From Eumeta japonica (taxonomy: Eukaryota; Arthropoda; Insecta; Lepidoptera; Psychidae), in the NCBI GenBank assembly GCA_005406025.1, contig BGZK01000710.1, forward strand, positions 62,001 through 126,000: a stretch of 64,000 bases of DNA, given 5' to 3'. Positions within the stretch are counted from its first letter, which is position 1; each line of letters starts with the position of its first letter. Below are positions 27,501-39,500 of the stretch, one piece after another. Below the pieces are notes generated by a model. That model worked only from the letters and a program-made list of their open reading frames with translations. It made no database searches and was not told the origin of the DNA. The translations under genes were made by a program, and so were the position numbers.

Positions 27501-30500
27501 GCTTTCCGGAGCAGGGGGCTCGAATGTAGTAACAGAAATGAGCCCGTTCTTGTTTTCTTTCCATCCCCATTGTTCTACATTTTGTTCATTCCCATACCAC
27601 TGCTGAACCTGGTGCTAAGTTCGAAACGAATGATATCGTACTGCTGCTTCTGTTGGTGGCAGCGACGCAATATTAAATTTTCTTTTATATGCTGATGATG
27701 TGAAGCATGCATATCTATAATTATTTAAAGGTGTACTTTTACGACTTTTCACATCACTGTAGCTGTATAATTCGATGAGGAAACGTTCTCCAGCTTTAGC
27801 AATGTCTTCTGGATCAGCATTTGGATTTTCAAATACTTCGATAATCTCGTTTAAATCTGGGTTTTTACGGAGTACTTTAATAAATTTAATTTTTCCTTGA
27901 GAAAATAATGCTGATGTGGTATCACAACCACTAAATGCATGAAAAAATAAAATATGGTTTGCTGTTTTATCTTTTATACTATTTATGGAGTATATTTGTC
28001 GTGAAAATTTTCTTTTTCCTGGTTTGAGGATGTATATGTTTGGATGCGTTGATAACGCCGTCAAAAGAATGAGGAGATTTACATCTTCACCGACAACTAC
28101 TACAAAATCAAATGCCGATGAAATGCTTATTGCGGTATTAATTATTAACGTATCTGCATCTTCGGTAACTTGTTTAACCATGAAGTGTTCAGCTTCAAAT
28201 TTTGTCTTCAACATTCCAATGAGGCGGTTCTTGTTTGCATCATTACCTAGTAGTTTACTTTGTTGGCGTCATTGTTTCGTCAAAAGGTATCTCTACTGAA
28301 GTAGTTTTTCGTAATCGTCGGGATCGTTCTACATATTTGGTACGACGGGTTGCTACATCTTCTGGATATCCGTCAAATACGATAATGGCATTGGAGGTAT
28401 AATGCGATCGTATGTAGGTAATGTGTTTATTACAAATAGATGAAAACGATTCGCCGTGTTGCCAAACGACTCGGTGTAATAAGTATCCTCTATCGATGAT
28501 GTACATCGTATTTTCAAAATTTATAACACCAGAATGTTGCTCAAATGCCTGATACATAGTGGATTTAATACATTTGCGCAAACCTTCATCATTGAAAAGG
28601 GACAACGGAAATAGAGCTAGTTCCTACGCAAGGAAATTTTCAAGTTCTTTTTCAAATTCTTTAGCGATGAACATTCTTTGGAAAATTAACAAGGGATTAA
28701 TCGAGACAATGTCGTTTTCTATCTGAATATCTGTTTTCATAACACCAAGTGATTTTATTCTGTCATTCCGTTCAAATTTTACGGTATAGAAATTACTGTC
28801 AATGATTTTAGAAATGCCAGCACTAACAATTTCTTGAGATATGTGTCAGCTTACAGTTTCATTTCCAATAATTCCAGTACTTATTGACATGATTTCTTTC
28901 AATTCTGGAAAAAGTTGATGATTGGACAACCAATCAATCATTTTTTTACATCATCATTGTCACGTTTAACCCGTGAACTTCTTATTTAGAGACGTTGCTC
29001 GGAACTGGAAAAAGCTACGTCGTAAAATTTCTCAACTTCGTCACAAATATTGTGCAGAAATGCCATACCTAATGTCCATTTGAATAGCACGCTTTCCTTG
29101 ACTCCTCGACCACGAGTAAGCGCACCAAGACATTTCATCGTCCTCATTAACGATTGCTCAATTGTCATATCTGACCACTTACCACACCAAAATTTGTTAG
29201 TACGTCTAATTGTGAAATACCCTTTACTTAAAATAGTTCATATTCTTGAACTGTCATTCTTTCCTTCAAATTAAGCATGTCTTGCAAATTTTAATACAAA
29301 TGACAAGATTTTGCATATAAGAAATGACCACTGGCATGAAAATAAGGTATCATTTTCTGGACAGTGTCACGATGTTAATTCCAGTTGCCCATTCTTTCTG
29401 CCTCAATGAGTTGTTTTAAAATTGTAACCATCCGAAAATATTGAACCCATAATTTCGCTGTAGCACCACGTTGTTCCAGTTTAATCAATTCATTCTCAAA
29501 TTTATCAGCAAGTTCTTTAGAGCATTCTTCCTGGTCAGCCTCAAGTATCACTGACCTATCGAAATTACATAAAATTCTATCTAATTCTGCAATGAGATCG
29601 GGTGTCAAATCGATAAATTGTAGGACAATTTTAGCAAATAAAAGATGGGTCAGCATATGTGCTCTTACTGCACGTGAATATGCATGTCCTGCCATCATTT
29701 TTTCAATTAAATTTAATACGTAAATAGTATTAAAGAGCTCTTTTAATCCACTTTCGGTCATTATGTATCCGATAGATCCCATGAACGACATTAACAAATG
29801 GAGTTCACCGAGTCTTACGACAGTATTATTCAATTTTGAATTCTCATCATGGGAAGAAATGATTTCTCGCGCTTTAAAATATAAGGGCTGGTCAAAAGTG
29901 ACGAAATAAGTATGCTGATGTAATGACTCACATTTTTCAGAAACAAATAAGAGATCAGTCAAAATTGTGTCATAATCACTTGGTGGAGCATTAATAAAGG
30001 GCAAGCACTCAATAAAAGATTTTTCGAAGGGCAGTTCCGCTGTCGCTTGTTCCATGAATCCACTCCATGCAGGTATGTTAAGCAGGTCAACACATTTTCC
30101 ATATAGCCACAATAAGTCGGAAACTGATAGTATAATCACCGATACCGCACGAATACTACCAAGGTTTTGAATCTGTATTGTTTTCAAGCCCGTATCGTTT
30201 TTCTTCGTAAATGTTTTTAATTCAGTGGCACCAAAACTACCGGTGACTTTTGCAGACGGCATTTGCTTTAATCGTTCAATATTTTGGTCGGGAGCGATAG
30301 CACTTTTAGATGTTATACAATGGATATCACCCATAACATGAAAAGTGTTGTGCCCATCTAATGTCTGCGTGTTGAAATCGGCGTTGTCAAAAACAAACTG
30401 TGAAAACGACTGATCATCGATATTCAATAGTGAGCGCATTATAGCTGAAAATTTGAAAAGCATTGCTTCGGTGTACGAAGAGCAAAATCCGAGAGATGAG

Positions 30501-33500
30501 GAAGTATCTATCAATCGTCGAGATCCATATTTTTGAAATAAAATTACTGCTAGTCTGACCTGAACCGATGATATAAAAGATTTCGGCCTTGCTGCAGCAA
30601 TAATAGAATACGCAAGAGCAATGCTTTTTTTCTTCCATTTATCAAGCGAGACGATTTTATTTTTTAAATTTATACCATCCAGGAAAATTCGCAAAGTTTC
30701 AGGTATACTTGACTCGATGTCTTGAAAAAAATTGTTTGATAGAGGATAATGTTTTATCTCGTACACCCTAGACCGAATATCTTCTGTAACAATTACTGCT
30801 GCTGCCTTTACAATACGCTTACGTTCTTCTATCTGGTTGTCACTTTTTTCCTTGTACCAGACTTCCGTCAATAACTTAAACCCTGTACTTCGGAAGCAAA
30901 CTATAGGCGCCTTATTGGTAGTGACAGCAATTAAAAGATCATCACCATATTTTTTTAACAGTTATGCTTACACTGCTTTTATGTGTGGACGGTAATCACC
31001 TTCAATTTTGGTCATTGGTTCGTCTAGACAAAACTGACATTCTTCGGCATTTTCTTCGAGATTTAAATAAATTTACTGCATCGCAGAATCAATCTCGCTT
31101 GCATCAAACCCCTTTTTTTCTTTCTTCAGTCGGGGGCGTTTGGTACAATTTCTTCATGCAAGAATTGTGATATTGTGCGTCGGCCACGAATAAATCATTA
31201 ACTTGCTCAAAACGTTCAACAATTGCTTGGCCGCAATTATCATTACGAGCTTGAACAAGTACTGAAATACTGTTTTTCATCAAAAATTTACGCACACTAT
31301 ACACAATATTATGGTCACATAAACGAGTCTGCTTTTGTTTAGATGTAAACTCTGCTGTTATCTCAGCAGTACATAAAAAACAATGACTCGAATGAGAACG
31401 TTGAACGCGTAGATCGCAGTTGTACTTGAAAAGTCGTACCATCGCTTCCCCTACGCAAAGCTGCAGCGTTTGACTTCTCATTATTATATCGTTTTCGACA
31501 CACATCGTAAACCACTATCGATTTCAATTCCAACAAAAGTTTGTATTTATTGTCTTTTATTTTTACACTTGTCTTACGAAAAGTTTCCAATCCTTTTCCC
31601 TTCACTTCAATGACTTCACTTTCTTGCAATATATCACCTCAAATAAAACAGTTTACTTCATTAGAAGCCATGGATCTATAAATGCAAACGACACTATGAA
31701 ATGGTAAACATATACTGATGACTCAGACTAAATATTTATATTCAGCTCTGTTAGGGCCAGATGTTTCTTAGAAGAGAGAGAAGGGACCTGACACAGAAGG
31801 GACGCATTCCCTTATACCTGCGGAGACAAACCATAGTCAGCCGGGTTTTCAATCTACAGTACAATATTTAACCTCAGTATAATTTTTATATTTTACAATT
31901 CATAAATATGAGCAGTTTAAATTAAATATTACTCGTTGGCGTGGATGTATAATGGTTTACCGCGCTCGTACGCCGAAATTATTGCTTTTAGGAAAGAAAA
32001 GGTTATGATATAAATTGTAGGAAATTTTCTCTACTATTATTTTTCATAGACATATTTTTCTTTTAAAATGCGTCGGAAAGGAGTTATTATCAAAAAACTG
32101 CTTTTAGGCGCCATTTTTGCAATACGGCGGCGCGAGCGACAAAGATACGAGGTGGCAAAGTTAAAATTCGGAAGGAGCACATCAAAATCTATAAAATTGC
32201 CAATTTTCAAAACTTCCGGAAAACTTTCCAGGTAACCTCTATTTTTTCGACCAAATGACTGTACTACAGATTAATCTATGAATAAGAAAATTGTGACAGA
32301 ATGTACAAATCCAGTTCATCCTCGATTGTTATTCTACATCTGATGCTTTGAAGTCGAATGAATGTCTCATGATTATTCTTTTAAATTGCGATTTACTTGT
32401 TTTAAAATGCTATACAGCAATTTATTACATTGGCAAGGAATGCTTATTACCACTTTACATTTAGGTTATATTATAAAAAAAGGTAAATTATTTTTAACCA
32501 ATTTTAAACAAACAGTTTACTTACAGTCCACAAATTTTATTGATTATGGTACTAAAAATTAAGATACTGAGTGTGAATTTGAAACATATGATACTATGAT
32601 TCGTATTCTTTATAGATTCATTACGATAATACCTCAAAGTATTTTTCCTAAGTACTTTTATTGGATATAAAGAATGTCAATATTTTTCATTTCATGCTTT
32701 TTATCGAAAACATTTATTTATATTAGTTCTAAATGAAACGGTTTTAAAAGAAAACAATGGGACATGAAGAAATTAAGATCGCTTTAAAGTTTTTTTTAGA
32801 AATGTTTATTAAGTTCACATTAACTAATAACGATACAAAAACTAAACTAATTCCAAATATTTCTTTAATAGAAAAGTTTTTTTTCATTTGTTACCTATGA
32901 CGAAAAGAATAAGAACAATTTTATCAAGTCATGTACAGAATTACAGAAGACTGTTGATGAGTGAAATTGAGAAATAATAGGACGCCATAAAAAAACAAAG
33001 TTACGAACAACCCCACACCCTCCTGGTAAACCCAGCGCTCGGTGAAAGCGAAACGACCGCACAGACCACGTAATGCCTTTCAGTGTTCACAACATTACAT
33101 TAGTTAATTACAGCACGCGTAACAATATTGGTCTTTAGTCTGTGTGTTGTGTCTGCGCTCGGTGATGCGTCTATCCACCTACAAAAGAACTGGGAGTGAA
33201 CTAACTCGTGACCAATTTTATGCTGGGATAATTTTTCTTTGCCTTTTGACCAATTTTAATATTTAATTCAAAACTTGATCTCTAGAAAGATAACTTTAAA
33301 AATGTGCGAATATATTTATATATGTATATACTTTCTCACCAATGAGAACATCAGTAGACGATTCTTAAAAGTGATCGATCGTTTGCAATCGGTAGGGAAA
33401 TGCATATAAATTTTAAAAAAGACTTGAACCTTTTCGGAAATTCTCTTCCATTATAATATTCTAACCTAATCATTAAAAAATAGTAAAAATCTAATAACAC

Positions 33501-36500
33501 CGGTAATTCGGACCAACCCGTAACTTTACCCGCCGGTGTTGAACTAATTTAATAGACGCAATAATTTATTTCCCTCCGCGTTCATTTAAGAAAAAACGAC
33601 GCTGTCCCGCTAAGGAATGTATGAGTTTCATATAATTCACTGTAACTTGAAATTAATTAATTCTTAAAGATATCTCGGGTACGCTAAGCGAATTTTAATC
33701 GTCTTTAATTATAATGTGTAATTTATTGTCGTTACAGTGCAGAGGTGCATTTGTGTTGTGCTGTAAAAATAATGCTTAGTGACTAACATAAGGTAACATG
33801 TTACGTTAAACATTTAAGGACACGTAAGCTGCATGTAAGGTGCATAAAATTTACTGTTATTTAGTTGCCAAGAAGTTTCAGTAATGGCGTGCAGAGTCAA
33901 CCGTTCTTTTGATTTTTTTGCTTAGTTCATATAGTTTAATCATGCACCGGAAACTTAGGTTTATGAAATAATTCTAACAATCGTCATGGAGTTAAAGTTT
34001 GTAACGTCATGCTTATAAATTTTTAGTTTGATACGAGACAAATGTTACAATATAGCAGGCAAAATCAGTGAAAATAGAGAGACAAAAGACAATGGTTATA
34101 AAAGCACAAATAAAAGCGTGACGACGCGCCGACTGCCGCGCCCCCGTACGGTCGACGGCGGCGGTGGGCGTGATTTAACGGGTACTTGTTTTCCCAGAAT
34201 TGCGAGAACGATTAATTTGAAATAAGGCGCGCAATGCCGCGGCGTAATTGTATGAGAAAAAATTTACTAAAGACGTCGGGGCTTAAATGGCGCCCCCATT
34301 TATCCAAAAAATTCATTTACCCGCACGGAGTTGCGTAGCCATATTTATGGCCGGCCTATGAAAATTAAAAGGGCAGGTATTCGCCGGCGGCGCGCCGTCT
34401 GCGCGGTGGCTCAGCACCTCTGTTGTTTAGATAAAAAGCTTTTAAATCGGCGCGTCGTTAGCGCGAATTTGCTTACGCTCGCTTACCTTTTGTCGGCCCG
34501 CGATATTTTATGCAAATTCCCCGTAAAGGCAATATTCTAATAATTTTAAGTGGGAAAACAGCGACCCTTTTTTGTTTATCGGGCTGCGCGTACGACGGCG
34601 GACCCTCCGCGGCGGTCGCGACGACGCTCCTTGAGCGTTCGCGCAGTTGTGTTGTTAACACGCGTTGAACACTCGGACGCATTAGGTTTTTTAGAATCGT
34701 TTCACCTAAAAAAAATAAACATTTTCTTTGTCGCCCGTCTGCGTTGCGGCCGCCGCGCCGCGCATAAATTTAAACGTATTTGCATTTTAAAATTCACTCC
34801 GATTTCGAGACTTCAGCCCGTGACGCGCCTAATTCAATTTGAATTTCATAACGAAAAAAACGACGGAAAAAAAGTTTAATTAAGCATTACGTTCCGGCTG
34901 CAGTAAAAAGAACTCTCGAATAAATGTCAAGCCTTTCATATCTTTCGAGGTAAATTTCATTTCAATTCTAGAATCATTTTAACTCCTCAAATTTAGGTCT
35001 TCAAAGATTTCTGAATTTCACTTAATTGATTTTATTTAATATAAAGACAGTATATGAACTTAAAAATTTGAATTACTTTGAAATTATTACAATGCTTAAA
35101 ATTTTTTTCACGATAAACATCGTTTATAAATAGATAAACAAACGATAATCGTTCTTAACAAAAACTGGTGGTTCTAGGAAACTACATTAAGAAAAAACTA
35201 TGACATCACGTTTTTTGTTTGATATCACGACAGAAAAAAATTTAACAAAAGAGTTTAAACGATGTAAAGTTGGAAAAGAGTTTGCATTTAAAATGATATA
35301 AGGCAATTTCTTGACAGTTATTGAGCGGTATATATAATTTAACCCTTAGGGATGTGCACCTATGCTTTTATATAAATATCTGTCATTCGATGTATTACCT
35401 ACATATTAAAAATAAATTAGGGAAACATGAAACTGTGAAGTGAAAGTTCCAAGCGTGACTGCGCGCGAGTCGGTACGTTTGACGGACCATATTTTATTTC
35501 TTTGTAAACTTCTCATGAAGGCTAAATTCAAAATTTGACTATTGTGTGAATTCACTACGTGAAATTGTTAGACTAGTGGAAATGCTTTACAATAAAACTG
35601 ATGTTGATTTTTATGATAATATTAGTGGATTCCGTACGCATCTTATAGGAGGGTGGCTTTTGCGCTGCCACGTAGTAACAAAATCTAATCAATTATATAA
35701 GGTATTTAGTATCTACAATATAATATTATTTATTGTAAAACGCTGCAGATTTGTTACTGACTTTGGACGTTTAAAAGAAATCTTCACGTATTTATTTTTT
35801 TTCATTACAGACATGTTAATGAATATTAATGTCATTATAATTCTTGAATTCGTTTTCTTGATCCGCAAATTATTTTATTCCATAAATGTAGACTAATGAT
35901 ATTTTTTAAATCTTATTAGCCAATGTGCAAGGTGTATGGAAGTGAGATATATAAAATCTCTCAACAACAACAAAAGGAAAAACCGGCCAAGTAAATGTCG
36001 GGCCATGCGCAGTATAAAGGTTTGTATTTGCTCGTTACAATTAGCAGACTTGGGAGGTAGCTATTTGTTTGATACCTTGAATCTATTAATTGAGTTCACG
36101 GTTTAACGGCTAGTGACATCTAAAAACGGGCCCTCACAAGAAGTGTGTTAGTGACTGATGATATGATTTAATATTTCCGTAATTTTACATGGTTCATAAA
36201 CTTATATTTACTCCCACTTTTACACAACTGACAAGTGATCTAAGTTTCAATAGAAACTGTACGAAATTTCCTTTTTTATTTCTCCAAGTACATTTTACAA
36301 GTTAGTCGACTGTTAGTCGTTAACTTCCGAAGCCTATACAACTGTGATGATTTTCCTTTTAATTTTGTTATACAACATTATTTTGATTATATTAAAAAAA
36401 CTAGAAAATTCTTTGTTCCATATCAGCAACAGAATTGAGCATATTTTTGCAATACTTTTTTAATTAATTTTGACTAATAAATTTTGTTAAAATCGGTCGT

Positions 36501-39500
36501 ATTATGTAGATACTAGCGCCGCTCACCGCCGCCGCTCGCCGCGAGCTATTCTGCTCACTCGTATGCAGACGAGGTGTCGTATCTCTTTTTAAAAACCACG
36601 TGCGTTCGCGTTCGAACATCGCGCCCGACGGCGGCCGTGCGCTTAGTGTGCCGATTCGTGTTGACCTGTTTCATCGGTTTGCTATCTAATACATCAGTGC
36701 ACTTTAATAATGGCGTACCAATATTCAATCATCAAAAATTCGACAATGGTGCGAACACTTGCGATGTGCAATGAGAACGTTTCAGAAGCAATGCTGTCTA
36801 TCGCGAATGATTTGAAATAAGAGTAAATTGGACACTATGTTAAGTGCGACCCAGCGATTTTGTTATTTTGGACAATTTAGACTTCCGACTTACCTAGATC
36901 GTGGCGTAAATACTATCAATGTTGAAGTACAAGAGAACTTTTTGAGATTATTTTGAGGAAAATCTCTAAGTTAACACGTACCAAGCAGCTACAGTTCCTG
37001 GTTGGAGTCAAGCTTAAACTATTAAAAAACAGTTTGCGTAAAGGAGCTCGATTTTGCATTCGACAAGGCGAAAGACATTGTGAGAGCAGATTGCAGTATG
37101 TTTAAATACGTAGGGAAGCAGACAAATATTTAATTTTTATTGTGAATTTTAGATTATGAAATCTAAAATTTACAATAAACGTAAAGTCGGTATACGGGCG
37201 AAAGTTTTACGTGACAACGACTTTGAATGGTAAAATCATTTTAATGTGAATATTCATTCGTATAGTAGGAAGAAGGATGAAATAATAGTAACAATTTAAA
37301 ACATTTATTTATACAAAGAATTATATTTAAAACATTAATTTATACAAAGAATCTCGCACTGAATTTCATATTAACAAAATTTTATTTTTACCTTTACACA
37401 TACATACGTATTTATATACAAATATACATACAATAACTTGCAATACATTTGCAAGCTATGCATATTCTCTAGTGCTGCGCGCGCGGCAGACCGATCATAG
37501 TTGAGTGGGAGAGAGACGCAAGGCATTCGGCGGGCCTCTCGTTCGGTGACTCATCGTTACGTACCGAGCGTTACATTTTTCATAAGTGACTCCCAGCCGC
37601 AACCTAATTTAAGACGTTGTCACGTCAAAATAAATTATTTCCAGAACATTACCTTTTAACTTACGTATCTAGGTGAGTATTTCGACAATTAACATAAGTA
37701 TTTTCAAATGTTACGGTATAACAGATAATTATAACTATTTCCTAGCTCATAAGAGCGCCTCGCGAGGACGGGCGCCGCTAGCGCGCGGGGCGGGTGATGC
37801 GTCTTTGTTTAAAAATGGGACGAGTCAATATCATTTATAAGTTACGTGTATTTACAGTGTAAATTCCAATTATTTTATAAAATAATTTAGAAACATGTTT
37901 CTTAGTCGAGGTGTTTCGGTTTTATTACAATAAAAATTACGTGTTAAGACTATTTCCGTAAAATTTTTCAAATATCCAAGCGATATATGAAAAATTTAAA
38001 ACGATTTTGCTGGCATGGGAGAGGACATTTAACTCTAACAAAAAACAGTAATTTAAAGCTTAATATTTTGCAAACGAATCCCTAAACCAAGAAATAGTTA
38101 TAACAGACCCGCAATGTTTTTAAATGATCTATTCAACAATACCTCACACCATAGGATAAACGAGAAAAATATTCCACCCTACTTTACGTATAGGGAAGTT
38201 ACCCTAAATTATTATTATTATTTAATTCTATTCTATTACTTTGTCGGCGTGAATTACAGCTTTCTAGTACTTATAGTCTTTGAGCTAAGTTGTAGATAGA
38301 CAGACGGCCGGACGGAAGTGGCGAAACTAAAAGGGTTCCTTGTTGACTATGAAATCCTAAAAACATTAACCTGGATACGTGTGTGTGTCTATAAATTGTT
38401 CGGTTTTGTTGTTATTTAAAACGACTTATGTGGTGGGAATATTGAGACCGTGTTATATATATGTACAATATAAGTGTATGTACAAAATAAATTTTTCAAA
38501 AGGCAAAGAATGTGAAGTATGAGCTAATGAAATGATGACAATGAAAATATAGTTAAAAGTAAAGAATAAGTCTTTTTATCACAAATAAAAAAAAATATTT
38601 TGCTTTTTCTTTTTTTTATCTTCACAGCATCGTTCCTGATACGACCTAGCCAGGTACGGCACACTCGGCACACGTATAAATTTCTCAATAATTTCAACGC
38701 AACATAACAAAGTCCATCGCTGTGTACAGCTTTCGCACCGGCACAGGTGTAAGTTTTCGTCCATCTCTAGAATTGGAGGTTAAGTGTCCCACCAATAATC
38801 TACCACCTACTGCACTAATCGTAGAATTGTAAGATAATGCATTCCGGAAGTAGATATACGAAACTTGAAGAGCCTCCAGGTTCCGCCTCCAACGCGTAGA
38901 CGCCGGCTGCGGGCCGCGAGCCTCGTTTGCCGCGCTTTTGTTTGCATAGAATTATTTTCGTGATTTCGGGCCCTTTGTGCGCCGGCTAACACATTACGTT
39001 ATGACGTTGCTTAATTGCATCCAAACACTTAACCCTTTGAAGTGGAAACTCTCCCGTGTGGTGTACTCGGTTAATTATTCCCGCCGTCGGCGATTAATGC
39101 GCGTCTGCCGGGCTCAGTGGTTCATATTTATTGGAAAAGTAAAAATATATAATAAATAGATTAAACAATTTATTTATTCATTCACGCCGGTTGTTTTATC
39201 TATATGTTTTTACGTGAGTTCAAATTGAAAGAGCAAAACTTCAGACTATCCCGTATTATTAGGTGCAAGATAAGCTTTATAAAAAATATTTTCACACAAT
39301 AAATATAAGAATACAACGACAAAAGTAAATCTACAAAGAGCAAGTGCTCTTTTTATCAAAATGATTTTTAATTGCGTGAGGCGTTAACTCGCAGAAATCC
39401 AAAAGTAGACGCTTGCCTGCAACATGCGTCAACATGCAGCATGCAACCCACCGCTGACCCCCGAATCTGCCTCTCCACTACGAATCTCTATCCAAAGACT

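Larger units (their letters stand above)
26724..32266 (-). mobile_element. Academ-like DNA transposon, full length but decayed
   Basis: A 5543-bp element bounded by inverted tips TAGTACAGTCATT / AATGACTGTACTA and flanked by CAG on both sides (26721-26723, 32267-32269), a probable 3-bp target duplication. The terminal inverted repeats run about 300 bp with mismatches. A single minus-strand gene fills the inside, encoding a large protein with a nuclease-like (XPG/PIN) region and a cysteine-rich CXC region. As I recall, that domain pair and 3-4 bp duplications characterise Academ transposons. Stops and frameshifts show it is dead. It lies in ALP intron 6, 4.7 kb downstream (in the minus direction) of nothing recognisable as a host gene. 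Confidence 0.75.

Noticed and set aside
34331..34879. Plus-strand ORFs of 69 and 109 residues in the GC-rich island
   Set aside because: Arg-rich, no domain, no good splice or start context; the island fits noncoding sequence better.
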